64,000 bases of DNA. It comes from Bolinopsis microptera (lineage: Eukaryota > Ctenophora > Tentaculata > Lobata > Bolinopsidae). The position numbers and the translations under genes were made by a program. Below, one piece after another: positions 11,056-20,855 of this stretch. The notes beneath the pieces are model-generated. The model had not been told where the DNA came from, ran no database searches, and worked only from the letters and a program-made list of their open reading frames with translations. The stretch covers positions 3,438,001-3,502,000 of the forward strand of contig NC_087082.1 in the NCBI RefSeq assembly GCF_026151205.1. The letters are read 5' to 3'. How positions within the stretch are numbered: position 1 is the first letter of the stretch; each line of letters begins with the position of its first letter.

Positions 11056-11825
11056 TTATCTCTCATCATAGAAATCAGTTTGTTTTTGTTCATCAACTCC
11101 ATAAAAAGTTGGTTTACACACAATTCTACCTGACGAGCGAACTGTACTTTCTGAAGTAGGTGGTGGAGTATCTGGAGAAGCAGCGTGTTGAATAGTCGGA
11201 GAAGCAGAGTGTTGAGTAGTCGGAGAAGCGGGGTGTTGAGTAGTTGGAGAAGTAGGGTGTTGAATAGTCGGAGAAGCAGAGTGTTGAATAGTCGGAGAAG
11301 TAGGGTGCGAGATGTTTTCACTAAAAGCTGCCATATCTTCTTGTGGAATATTCATAACCTTGTTTCTAAATGCAGTCATATCCACTTGTACTTTGTTGAA
11401 AGGCAATTTCAGAGCTCTAGTTAAAGGTGATACTTCATTGGGATCTGCTCGAGATGCTAAATCTTCGTCTAAGTTCTGCTCAGAGTTAATTTGAGGCATA
11501 ATAGGAGTAGATTCAATCAATTCTTCTTGGGGCTCCGTTGTCATATTATAGCTTGCGGTTTTAGATGCTTCGTGTTGTTCATGTATTGGCATTAGATTGT
11601 TGTGATGATAGACTTTTATACCACCTTTAGGTCCTTTAATAGCATAGGTTGAAGGTCCCATCTTTTTGTCAATTGTGTACGGTCCTCTTTTCCAGTTGGC
11701 AGCTATTTTAGGATTGGCTCCGTAGTTACGTTTCATCATCACCTCTTGATTAACTGAGTATGTGTTTATAACAGCTTTTTTGTCATGCTGCTCTTTATAC
11801 TGGATTTTTGCTTCCTTCTTTTATA
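11056..11825 (-). CDS. Integrase C-terminal domain and repeat-rich tail
   Basis: From about 11825 the frame reads into the integrase C-terminal SH3-like module (WKRGPYTIDKKMGPSTYAI, then a GG and an H-N-L-MP block near 11600). This module belongs at the end of the pol protein. An in-frame TAA at about 11826 and a shift across the TTTA-rich stretch 11880-11915 separate it from the upstream pol frame. The tail after residue 130 holds about six copies of a 7-residue Ser-Pro-Thr/Gln-His repeat (21-bp minisatellite, about 11185-11310), then RSSGRIVCKPTFYG. That last motif resembles the Arg-rich end of many Gypsy pol proteins. Either the pol frame is broken here or the element truly has a separate short third frame. 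Confidence 0.7.
11185..11310. repeat. 21-bp minisatellite in Gypsy pol tail
   Basis: About six tandem 21-base units with core GTCGGAGAAGC and GTGTTGA keep the minus-strand frame open as a seven-residue repeat. The mild variation between units suggests slippage. Confidence 0.8.
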
Positions 11826-11889
11826 CATTATGATTACAGAGGAAATGATATTTAGATATATATTGCTGTGCTGTAAAAATTGACTTTAT

Positions 11890-14739
11890 TTATTTATTTA
11901 TTTTATTTATTTCCTGTAAGTTGATGCCAGCATTCTGCATGATGATCTTCCCACTCAACTTCTGTTTGTCATGTTCTTTTAAACCCATGTAATTATCAAC
12001 AGGTAATTGAGCATGGTCAGCAAACATACAAAGGAATGGTGAATATTTCAAAGATTTATTCACTGTATTGTTGTGGGCCAATACTGCTTCGTAGATGATA
12101 AGATCCCAATCATGTACGGATATCTTCCTGCTTTCGCATATTACACTAACTAAGGATTTAACAGATCCGATTGATCTTTCAGCTAGACCATTTTCCTCTG
12201 GGTGATATGGGGAAGATTTCTCTTTGGCAATTCCCAAGTAATCGCATAAATTATTGATCACATTGCCGTTGACGTTTGCTCCTTGATCTGATCTCAGCTT
12301 TATTGGGATGCTAAATATAGACAGCCACTTGTCCCACAATGCCTGTTTCAGAGTTTCAGCTTTCTGATTACTGAGTGCTGCTACTGAGATGAATCTTGTA
12401 GCTAAGTCTACAATTAAAAGGAAACAGCACTTTCCTCGTGGGGATATTGGCATACTTGCCACGTCTATGCTGATCGATTCTCTTGGATTTGGAACTGCAG
12501 GTGTAATTATTAGTTCCGCTTTAGGAGTTTTTTGTCTTTTACAGGCAGCACAGGATTGGCAGTCACGTACCCAGTTTTCGATTTGGCTCGTCATCCGTCT
12601 CCACCAAAATCTTGACTTCACCATAATCACTGTGTTTTCTGCTCCTGAGTGATATTGTCCATGCAGTTCATCTACAACTTCTCTTTGTAGCTTTTCTGGG
12701 ATGACAATTCTTTCTCCTCTTTTCAGTACATCATCTTCAATGTGGAGAAACCTGATGTTCCTGAACGGACCTTTATTTATTTTCTTTTGTTCTTCAAGCT
12801 TTTTCACTACAAATCGCAGTGCTTTATCCTCCTTTTGAAACTTTTTAATCTTTTCAATATCACAGTATTTTGAGTCAGTTTTATCATCAGTATGATAGAT
12901 ATACTCGTCTCCATCCGCTTCTGTGCTTACAGGATTTTCTCTGATTTCTACTCTACTTAGGGCATCAGCAATCTCGTTATCTTCTCCTTTAATGTACTCA
13001 ATATTGTAATCAATTGATTCAAGCTCTAACAACCATCTAACAATCTTTCCTCTGTTGTCTTGGTGATTACGGATGAATTTCAACGGCTCGTGGTCAGTAA
13101 TAAATATTACTTTGCCTGAGCAATACACATCCCACTTTCTTGAGCACTCTTTGATAGCAAATAGCTCCAATTCTGTTACCTTCCAGTTTCTCTGACATTT
13201 CTGTAGGGTTTTGGAATGATATCCTAGCGTGATATTCCGGCCTTTATCATCTTTCTGAAACAAGACTCCTCCCACTGAGATTTCTGATGCATCTGATTGA
13301 ATGTAGAAACATTTTGAGAAATCTGGTAACCCTAGTGCTGGTGCTTTGGTGAGACTGTCTATCAATTGATCTAGAGCTTGTTGCTGCTTATTACCCCAGA
13401 CAAACTTCTCTTTATCTGATAGAATCATGGTTAAAGGTTTTGTTATCTCTGCATATTTGGGGACAAAACGTCTGTTGAAGTTACCAATACCTAAAAGTCT
13501 TTGAACCTGCTTTTTAGTTTGAGGGATCGGGAAGTCAATCAACTTTTGAACATTGTCTTTTCTGGGTAACACTTCATTGTGTCTGATATGAAATCCTAGG
13601 AAGTCTATTTCTTTGAATCCAAATTCACACTTCTCGGGTTTCAATGACAGGTTGTACCTCTCTACCTCTTCTAACACTGCAGTTAGTGCATAGAGGTGTT
13701 CTTCGAATGTTTCTGAAAATATGAAAACATTATCACTAAATGCTCCAACTCCATCAATATCTCTCTCTTTAAGATCATTGATCATTTTATCCATATTCCT
13801 TTGGAAAGTTGCTTGGCTATTTTTAAGTCCAAAAGGCATACGATTGAATTCATATTTACCATTAGGCACGCTGAATGAAGTTTTCTTTTTATCATCTTCA
13901 TGTACCTCCAAACACCAGTAACCTGAAGCGAGGTCTAGTTGGGTAAAGTAGTTACAGTTCAAACAAGCATCAATCATATCATTCACGTCAGGCAGGGGAT
14001 AAGAATCTTGGATCGTATTCTTATTCAAATTACGGAAATCTATGACAAATCGTTTAGTATTGTCCTGTTTAGTGACGAGAAGAGGGTTACTATTGTATGG
14101 AGATTTAGAAGGGCGGATAATTCCATTATTTAACATCTCAATCACTTGTTGATTAACTTCATTTTTCCATTTGTCAGGAATTCTACGTACCTTGTCTTTA
14201 CTAACACGGTCGTCTCTACTAAAGATACGATGAAGTTCAGTGGTGCACAACTTTGGAGCTTTGCTGTTTTTGACAAAAACTTGGCAAAAATCTTCTAACA
14301 ACGATTTGATGCTTTCTTTCTGATTTTCAGCCAGGTCTTGACCAATCTTACATCTGTTGATGATACTGGTGATATCTTTGGTATGATCTTCGGAGACCAT
14401 GAAAACCCAGTCTTCTCCAATTCTCACTCTCTGATTTGTCCAGTCAAATTCAGTGGTTCCAAAATGTTGCAAAAAGTCTCTGCCCAAAATCAACAAATTC
14501 TCCCTGTCAGGAATTGGCAGAGGTTTGACCAGATGCTTTGTCTCCCAAGTTGAACTGATAAGAATCCTGCATTCAACTGGTTCTCCAGCATATTCAACAC
14601 CTCCAATCCCATAAACCTTATGGGACTTGGTGGATACTAATTCAGGAAACAGTTCCTTACTCATCACTGATATCCCTGCTCCGCTGTCAAATAGTATGTC
14701 CACGTCCCTCTCAACATTGTTCACTGAGATGATGCCATA
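11890..14739 (-). CDS. Gypsy pol: protease, reverse transcriptase, RNase H, integrase
   Basis: Domains in order: aspartic protease with DSGAG near residue 14; reverse transcriptase with VIDFRNLNK, then MPFGLKNSQATF; RNase H with QSDASEISVGG, an active-site Glu in TELELFA, and TDHEPL; integrase with an H-H-C-C zinc finger (CQSCAAC), catalytic Asp in SIDVAS and SDQGAN, and Glu in NGLAER. The reverse transcriptase box normally written Y-x-D-D reads F-S-D-N (AGTGATAAT on the coding strand, near 13735), so one catalytic Asp is Asn. The frame is continuous with gag across a TGA at 14745-14743 and has no ATG at its start. It ends early in a TTTA repeat, losing the integrase C-terminus to the next frame. 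Confidence 0.92.
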   Translation of the reverse strand, partial: YGIISVNNVERDVDILFDSGAGISVMSKELFPELVSTKSHKVYGIGGVEYAGEPVECRILISSTWETKHLVKPLPIPDRENLLILGRDFLQHFGTTEFDWTNQRVRIGEDWVFMVSEDHTKDITSIINRCKIGQDLAENQKESIKSLLEDFCQVFVKNSKAPKLCTTELHRIFSRDDRVSKDKVRRIPDKWKNEVNQQVIEMLNNGIIRPSKSPYNSNPLLVTKQDNTKRFVIDFRNLNKNTIQDSYPLPDVNDMIDACLNCNYFTQLDLASGYWCLEVHEDDKKKTSFSVPNGKYEFNRMPFGLKNSQATFQRNMDKMINDLKERDIDGVGAFSDNVFIFSETFEEHLYALTAVLEEVERYNLSLKPEKCEFGFKEIDFLGFHIRHNEVLPRKDNVQKLIDFPIPQTKKQVQRLLGIGNFNRRFVPKYAEITKPLTMILSDKEKFVWGNKQQQALDQLIDSLTKAPALGLPDFSKCFYIQSDASEISVGGVLFQKDDKGRNITLGYHSKTLQKCQRNWKVTELELFAIKECSRKWDVYCSGKVIFITDHEPLKFIRNHQDNRGKIVRWLLELESIDYNIEYIKGEDNEIADALSRVEIRENPVSTEADGDEYIYHTDDKTDSKYCDIEKIKKFQKEDKALRFVVKKLEEQKKINKGPFRNIRFLHIEDDVLKRGERIVIPEKLQREVVDELHGQYHSGAENTVIMVKSRFWWRRMTSQIENWVRDCQSCAACKRQKTPKAELIITPAVPNPRESISIDVASMPISPRGKCCFLLIVDLATRFISVAALSNQKAETLKQALWDKWLSIFSIPIKLRSDQGANVNGNVINNLCDYLGIAKEKSSPYHPEENGLAERSIGSVKSLVSVICESRKISVHDWDLIIYEAVLAHNNTVNKSLKYSPFLCMFADHAQLPVDNYMGLKEHDKQKLSGKIIMQNAGINLQEINKINK

Positions 14740-14742
14740 TAG

Positions 14743-15723
14743 TCATAAATTGTTCTTCTTTGGCAACTTGAAGTAGTTGGGGCTACTAGGACTTCTGGAA
14801 CTTGAGCTATTCGACCTTCTCAAGCTGGGGCTGGGGCTATTATATCCTCTGGAGCTGGAGCTAGAGCTATTGGAGCTATTGTTTTCGGTCAATTTAACAT
14901 AGCATTTTTTCTCATGATGTCCTTCTTTGCCACAACGAACACATTTTCTTTTGCTGCATCGGTTGGCATAGTGACCGTTTTCTAGGCATATCCAACATTT
15001 TCTGTCTTTGCCATTATATCCATCAGCTTGTGAGTTGGGTTTGTTGTACATAACAATCTGTTCGTCCTCACCATCATTGTTTTGGTCGTCCTCTTCTTGA
15101 AACATTCCCAGCATCCCTTGAACATTGTGCAAACCCTCTCTCAGTTCTTCTGCCCATCTTGGCATTTCATCTGCAACAAATACATCAAAATCTTCTTTCT
15201 CTTTCTTGATGATTTGAGGTGTACTTGTGCTTTTCTTTAGGGTAGTCAATTTATCTTTCGCAATCTTGAAAATGTCCACCACTGCTGCTGCAGCCATGTC
15301 CGCTTTGAATTTGTCAGCATTGTCATCATAGATTTGCTCTCCATCTGGTATGACTTTCAAGTACTTCAGCAGTAGCATGTCAGGTGTTATTTTGGCTATA
15401 TCTGCTTCGCTTTGCAGTAAGAAGAAATAACTGACTATGTCTGTATATGATCTTGATGCCGGCTTCAGGTCCCAAAACTCATTCACACTTGACACTCTTC
15501 CCACTGTCCCATCTATCAATTCTTCTAAAAGACTAAGTGCTTTTTCTAGGGTATCTTCTTTGATCGCAGTTTCGGCTAAGAGAACATAGCTGCTGAATAC
15601 ATAAGCCGGTATCATGCTCTTCTTCTGAGCCTCTGTCAGCGTCGCTGTAGCAGCCAGGTATCTCCTCCTCCATTCTCTCACCGACTGTCCCACTGTTAGG
15701 TGTGGTATTGGAGTTTGTGCCAT
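14743..15723 (-). CDS. Gypsy gag with two CCHC zinc knuckles
   Basis: A 326-residue protein starting at an ATG 27 bases inside the LTR. The N-terminal two-thirds is helical, capsid-like sequence without a motif I can name. Two CX2CX4HX4C knuckles follow at about residues 243-275 (CWICLENGHYANRC and CVRCGKEGHHEKKC), the nucleic-acid-binding nucleocapsid signature. A Ser-rich tail follows. The stop is TGA followed by CTA, and the same frame then runs straight into the protease. This points to stop-codon readthrough, or to a single gag-pol frame that has acquired a stop. Confidence 0.92.
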   Translation of the reverse strand: MAQTPIPHLTVGQSVREWRRRYLAATATLTEAQKKSMIPAYVFSSYVLLAETAIKEDTLEKALSLLEELIDGTVGRVSSVNEFWDLKPASRSYTDIVSYFFLLQSEADIAKITPDMLLLKYLKVIPDGEQIYDDNADKFKADMAAAAVVDIFKIAKDKLTTLKKSTSTPQIIKKEKEDFDVFVADEMPRWAEELREGLHNVQGMLGMFQEEDDQNNDGEDEQIVMYNKPNSQADGYNGKDRKCWICLENGHYANRCSKRKCVRCGKEGHHEKKCYVKLTENNSSNSSSSSSRGYNSPSPSLRRSNSSSSRSPSSPNYFKLPKKNNL

Positions 15724-15750
15724 CTTTACTTTATAACGAGAGGATGTTAA

Positions 15751-15926
15751 TGTCAGTTGGTTACAATGGTCTTTTACAAATGATACACACTGATTCCAGA
15801 TACAGATAACATCCTGTATAAGTTAATTGTTAGAATGTATTATCAATGATATCATTAGATCAATCAATCACAATATTATCAAATATATCATTAGATCAAT
15901 CAATCACAATATATATGTCCTTGACA
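15751..15926 (-). repeat. 5' LTR of the Gypsy element
   Basis: Identical to the 10602-10777 copy. As 5' LTR it would carry the promoter; I see no confident TATA box. The word GGATGTTA inside it is complementary to TAACATCC directly downstream of the LTR. Confidence 0.93.
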
Positions 15927-16187
15927 GCACTAAGGTCAAAAATTAACAAGAATTGCGCCCGTTGTTTTGTTTTGGCGGACGCTACATTTCCATTTCACAT
16001 TTACTATAAATTTAAGTATAAGCTCCAATCAGCTCACTTCAATCTTCATGATAATAATATTGATAAATTATGCATCAAATACGGGAAACACTTGAAATTC
16101 AGTTCAATTGCCGTAGAACTTAACTTGTATCTGTAATTCAAGAAATTATCAGCAAAGGTAAACTATACTCGTGTACACATCAATACA

Positions 16188-17304
16188 TAGTAAGGGGAAA
16201 ATTGGTCGATTTAAGGGTTCCGTTGGATTTGAATGTTCACAAGGATTTCTTAACGGAATATGGTAGTTAGGACCCCTACGAACATAATTAGACTTGTTGC
16301 CAATTTTGTATCTCAACAGAAACACCACTTTTACCACTTTTTACCACCTTTGTACCACCTTTCTGGTTTGCCAAATATCTTTAGTTGTGAACGTCGTAGA
16401 AGGCTGCAAATTAACCTAGAATGTTTATCTTATCAAGGAGTAAAACTTTTGTATGAAAAATTTTGACATTTGACAATCAGCTAATTGGATAATTACCAAT
16501 TAGTTAATCACCAAAAAAAGTGAAAATTTTTTATTGGCTCAAAATGATCGAAATCGTTTGAAACACGGAGAAATGTAGTTTTTAGAAAAACTTCAAAAAT
16601 TGTTCACTTAAAAATTTTTTTCGAGACTTGGAAAAAAGTTTGAAAATTTTAAAATATTTTTTCCGCCAAAAGTGATCGAATTGCATGAAACGTGGATAAA
16701 AATGCTTTGCAGAAAAACTTCGAAGATTTTTAGATTGGGGAATACTAAAATCATCAATATTTGAAGTTGGAGTTCAGTAAATCTCGACATATTTGATATT
16801 TTAGTAATTAGGAATAGCTTAGCGGAAAGGGCTGAACCTGAAAAAGGTTAACCACACAATATTAGAGTTTCATAACTAATTACAATACAGCTTTATCAAA
16901 TTCCACATAAAGAAACAGCACAAAAGGACCATTTAAGATCGAACCGATTTTACCTGCTGTACTATCATTTTATTGATTTCAATGATCAAAACCTCTGTAC
17001 CGTCAATCTTGCCAATCTATACCGGGTATCTGAATGTACCGGACCTCTTATTTACCTCTATAATTAGACCCAGTTATGCAAGAAATGCGATTTCTCACAG
17101 GGATTTCTTTTAACTGTGCACTTTTTGTCACTCTCGCAAGAGGCCCGGTATTATAGGGGGTATAGGAAGAGAGTGTAAATATACCTTTCATTATCCACTG
17201 TGGCTTTTTTTGTATTGTGAATGCGCATGCCGCTTCGTTTGCTATGCCAGATACCTCAAATAACCCCCCTATCTCATTGCCAGGGTCGGGATAGAGCTGG
17301 AGAT
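16188..17304 (+). repeat. Left outer arm of the foldback
   Basis: Inverted copy of 19746-20855. It differs by a few substitutions and a short insertion near 16205-16218. It contains a repeated AAAAATTT-rich stretch that leaves the same 60-residue open frame in both arms, differing at one residue. That frame is unlikely to be a gene. Confidence 0.9.
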
Positions 17305-17305
17305 A

Positions 17306-17572
17306 GCATCGAGAGGTTGCTAGAAATAGCTAGATTTAGAGTAAACTGGTGGTAGCTGGGTGGTGCTAGCATGGATGTAGCAGAACGTAGCTACACGGGG
17401 TTTCATTGGAGTTGGTTATTTTAATGGCCAAAGAGTGCCGGAACTAAAGTTACTTAAGATTGCAGTTGAGGGGCAGTGTAAACCACGGTGTAGTCAGGGA
17501 CACAGAGCTACAGTGCAGGAGTACTGCAAAAGAACAGTGCAAGTGATACAGTCTGCAACAGTAAAACGCCGA
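17306..17572 (+). repeat. Left inner arm of the foldback
   Basis: 267 bases, inverted against 18151-18417 and abutting the end of the outer arm. It begins GCATCGAGAGGTTGCTAG and ends GTAAAACGCCGA. Confidence 0.9.
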
Positions 17573-17576
17573 CGAA

Positions 17577-17640
17577 GCTAGACTTAGAGTGAACTGATGG
17601 AAGCTGGGTGGTGCTAAAATGGAGGTAGCAGAACGTACTA
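17577..17640 (+). repeat. Partial direct copy of the inner arm
   Basis: AGCTAGACTTAGAGTGAACT and following bases repeat the start of the inner arm at about 17329 with scattered changes. It marks an earlier duplication inside the element. Confidence 0.7.
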
Positions 17641-18150
17641 CATGATGAAAACAGGAAAACTAAGGCTGGTTGAGACCTAAAAAGATGTGAATCTGTCCTG
17701 ATAGATCCAGTGAAGAGCGAGTTGCGAAGAGTTTGATCACTAACCTAAAGCTCTAAAGAAGAAGAGGGCTAAAGAGACTCACTTTGATCAATAAATCCGG
17801 TACGGCAAGGTCTGTAGCCTTGATAAGAAGATACCATGAAGTAATTCATGCGGTAAAGTCGATTTATATAAAGGGTTTCGTTGGATCTAAAAAGGGTGGG
17901 TCAGTCTCTCTGTTTTCATCAGATTCTGATGAAAGGCTGTTAAGCTCAGGACGGTGATCTTAATAGGTCGGATAGCTGTACCTGGTTGCTTTCAACCCAC
18001 CCTTGTCGCTTGAAAATAAGTTCTCACTCCACCTCTTCCAAAAATGCAGTTACCAAAGCAGGACACTCTTCTTCCTCCTCTTCTTTCAACCCAAACACAA
18101 TCAGGTTCCAGCTCCTCTCCTCCTCTGCAGTCACAATCTTATCTCCTTCT

Positions 18151-18417
18151 TCGGCGTTTTACTGTTGCAGACTGTATCACTTGCACTGTTCTTTTGCAGT
18201 ACTCCTGCACTGTAGCTCTGTGTCCCTGACTACACCGTGGTTTACACTGCCCCTCAACTGCAATCTTAAGTAACTTTAGTTCCGGCACTCTTTGGCCATT
18301 AAAATAACCAACTCCAATGAAACCCCGTGTAGCTACGTTCTGCTACATCCATGCTAGCACCACCCAGCTACCACCAGTTTACTCTAAATCTAGCTATTTC
18401 TAGCAACCTCTCGATGC
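18151..18417 (-). repeat. Right inner arm of the foldback
   Basis: Inverted partner of 17306-17572. The two arms enclose about 580 bases (17573-18150) that are part pyrimidine-rich and hold no supportable gene. Confidence 0.9.
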
Positions 18418-18537
18418 CATTTAGTCGAAATACACTCTCACTGCCGTTTTAAAATTGTTAGCTCTCGTTATCGCACTGCTTATCTCTTGATAATTGCACC
18501 GCTACTGCGCTGCTAGCTTGTTGTGCTGATCTTTACG

Positions 18538-19401
18538 ATGGCAGATTTGGACTTGGAAAGTATCAATTACATGTGGAATGAGATGTTCACCTGGAGCAAA
18601 GAGACTCTGAAGAAATTTGGCAAGCCGTACGGAAAGTTAAAGGACATTGCGGACGCTAAGAACTTCAACAGACTGAATAAGCCGGAGATTGTCGATGTGT
18701 GTGGTCGATCTTTTGAGTATACGAACTATCTTATGGAGACCGTTGAAACGTATAAGAATGTGTTGACCAGACTTCAGGGTCAGTTAATTGAGAAGCAAGA
18801 GCAGGTTATCAGTGTTCAGGCCGAGCTATCAGCTTGCAAGACTGAGCAACTTGAAGCGATGAAGAAAACTGTGTCAAGTTCAGTTGCTGATTCAGTGAAA
18901 GCGGAGTTCCAATCTTACAGCTCTGTCGTTCAAAGTTGGCCAGCACAGTCTCCAGTAATCAGCCCGGAAGCATTGACGTCTGTAGTCAAGACTATTGTTG
19001 CAGAGGAGGACCGCAGCAGGAACCTTCTTATCTTCGGTCTGCCTGAGGAAAAAGAAGAGAAGCTCGAATCTCAAGTCAGTGAAGTTCTGGAAACTATTGG
19101 CATAAAGCCAAAAGTAGAGGCTCAGAGAATAGGAAAAAAGAAAACGGTTGACTCAACGCGACCAGTTAAAGTTATCACCTCAAACTCGCTCATCGTTGAT
19201 CAGATTCTGAGGAATGCCAGGAACCTGCGGCAGAGTGAGAAGTTTAAGACAGTTTTCTTGAGCCCTGATCGGTCTGTCGAACAGAGGAAGCTCCGGAAAG
19301 ATCTGGTACAGGACATGAAGAAGCGGGCACTTGCAGAACCGACCAAAAAGTTTTATATAAAGGACGGGCAAATTTATTGTGCCGATGAAAGCAACGGTTG
19401 A
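18538..19401 (+). CDS. LINE ORF1-like protein inside the foldback
   Basis: An uninterrupted 287-codon frame from ATG at 18538 (MADLDLESINYMWNE) to TGA. A central helical, Gln/Glu/Lys-rich stretch (about residues 65-115) looks like a coiled coil. A C-terminal part has RNLLIFGLPEE near residue 163, then RPVKV and VFLSPDRSVEQRKLRKDLV. That layout, coiled coil then RRM-like fold then basic C-terminal domain, is what I know from L1-type ORF1 RNA-binding proteins and similar proteins abundant in invertebrate genomes. No reverse transcriptase is nearby. It may have been captured by the element or may be the element's own gene. Assignment to an ORF1 family is by motif impression only. Confidence 0.55.
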   Translation: MADLDLESINYMWNEMFTWSKETLKKFGKPYGKLKDIADAKNFNRLNKPEIVDVCGRSFEYTNYLMETVETYKNVLTRLQGQLIEKQEQVISVQAELSACKTEQLEAMKKTVSSSVADSVKAEFQSYSSVVQSWPAQSPVISPEALTSVVKTIVAEEDRSRNLLIFGLPEEKEEKLESQVSEVLETIGIKPKVEAQRIGKKKTVDSTRPVKVITSNSLIVDQILRNARNLRQSEKFKTVFLSPDRSVEQRKLRKDLVQDMKKRALAEPTKKFYIKDGQIYCADESNG

Positions 19402-19745
19402 CAACATTTTTTGAGTGTGTGTTTCGTGTGCTGTTTTGATATGTTTTGGACCATGTTTGTGAGGGACATACTGGTAGCTGTAGTTATTTTCTATACAAGA
19501 CTGAATAGTCTTCAGGCTTTAGCTGAGCTTTAATTTCCGACGCAGTTTTGTTGAGCCACTAGTCCATGATGGGGAATATAAACAATATATTTAACTCTTA
19601 ATGGTCATAGCTACTTTTAATTTCAGGAATCATACAGATTTTTAAAGTACGCTGGTACGATTTTTATCTTATTAAATTGCTGTTCAATATCTATTTTAGT
19701 AAACATTAACTGGGGTAGTAAAACCCAGTTCCCAACCAACCAATC

Positions 19746-20855
19746 ATCTCCAGCTCTATCCCGACCCTGGCAATGAGATAGGGGGGTTATTTGAGGTATC
19801 TGGCATAGCAAACGAAGCGGCATGCGCATTCACAATACAAAAAAAGCCACAATGGATAATGAAAGGTATATTTACACTCTCTTCCTATACCCCCCTATAT
19901 AATACCGGGCCTCTTGCGAGAGTGACAAAAAGTGCACAGTTAAAAGAAATCCCTGTGAGAAATCGCATTTCTTGCATAACTGGGTCTAATTATAGAGGTA
20001 AATAAGAGGTCCGGTACATTCAGATACCCGGTATAGATTGGCAAGATTGACGGTACAGAGGTTTTGATCATTGAAATCAATAAAATGATAGTACAGCAGG
20101 TAAAATCGGTTCGATCTTAAATGGTCCTTTTGTGCTGTTTCTTTATGTGGAATTTGATAAAGCTGTATTGTAATTAGTTATGAAACTCTAATATTGTGTG
20201 GTTAACCTTTTTCAGGTTCAGCCCTTTCCGCTAAGCTATTCCTAATTACTAAAATATCAAATATGTCGAGATTTACTGAACTCCAACTTCAAATATTGAT
20301 GATTTTAGTATTCCCCAATCTAAAAATCTTCGAAGTTTTTCTGCAAAGCATTTTTATCCACGTTTCATGCAATTTGATCACTTTTGGCGGAAAAAATATT
20401 TTAAAATTTTCAAACTTTTTTCCAAGTCTCGAAAAAAATTTTTAAGTGAACAATTTTTGAAGTTTTTCTAAAAACTACATTTCTCCGTGTTTCAAACGAT
20501 TTCGATCATTTTGAGCCAATAAAAAATTTTCACTTTTTTTGGTGATTAACTAATTGGTAATTATCCAATTAGCTGATTGTCAAATGTCAAAATTTTTCAT
20601 ACAAAAGTTTTACTCCTTGATAAGATAAACATTCTAGGTTAATTTGCAGCCTTCTACGACGTTCACAACTAAAGATATTTGGCAAACCAGAAAGGTGGTA
20701 CAAAGGTGGTAAAAAGTGGTAAAAGTGGTGTTTCTGTTGAGATACAAAATTGGCAACAAGTCTAATTATGTTCGTAGGGGTCCTAACTACCATATTCCGT
20801 TGAGAAATCCTTGTGAACATTCAAATCCAACGGAATGCCACTTTTCCCCTTACTA
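19746..20855 (-). repeat. Right outer arm of the foldback
   Basis: Inverted partner of 16188-17304, from ATCTCCAGC at the inner edge to CCTTACTA at the outer edge. Confidence 0.9.

Larger units (their letters stand above)
10602..15926 (-). mobile_element. Ty3/Gypsy LTR retrotransposon, 5325 bp
   Basis: Two 176-bp LTRs that I read as identical (10602-10777 and 15751-15926) begin TG and end CA. They are flanked by a 4-bp duplication, GCAC (10598-10601 and 15927-15930). On the minus strand the order is LTR, gag, protease-RT-RNase H-integrase, integrase C-terminus with a tail, polypurine tract, LTR. That pol order defines Ty3/Gypsy. Identical LTRs mean a recent insertion. Oddities include an in-frame TGA between gag and pol, a non-standard reverse transcriptase box, a pol frame broken near its end, and no standard tRNA primer site. 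The gag ATG lies only about 27 bases inside the 5' LTR. Confidence 0.93.
16188..20855. mobile_element. 4.7-kb foldback element with nested inverted repeats
   Basis: Outer arms 16188-17304 and 19746-20855 are near-identical inverted repeats of about 1.1 kb, starting TAGTAAGGGGAAAA at both ends. Immediately inside the left arm, 17306-17572 is inverted against 18151-18417 (267 bp each). A third, partial direct copy of the start of that inner repeat lies at about 17577-17640. The right half of the core (18418-19745) carries a LINE ORF1-like gene. No transposase is visible. A possible ACA duplication flanks the element, but three bases are weak evidence. The low divergence between arms suggests recent formation or repair between arms. 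Confidence 0.85.

Noticed and set aside
16608-20445. Identical 60-residue frames at 16608-16790 and 20263-20445
   Set aside because: They are the same sequence in the two arms of the foldback; AT-rich, low complexity, not conserved for a reason other than the repeat.
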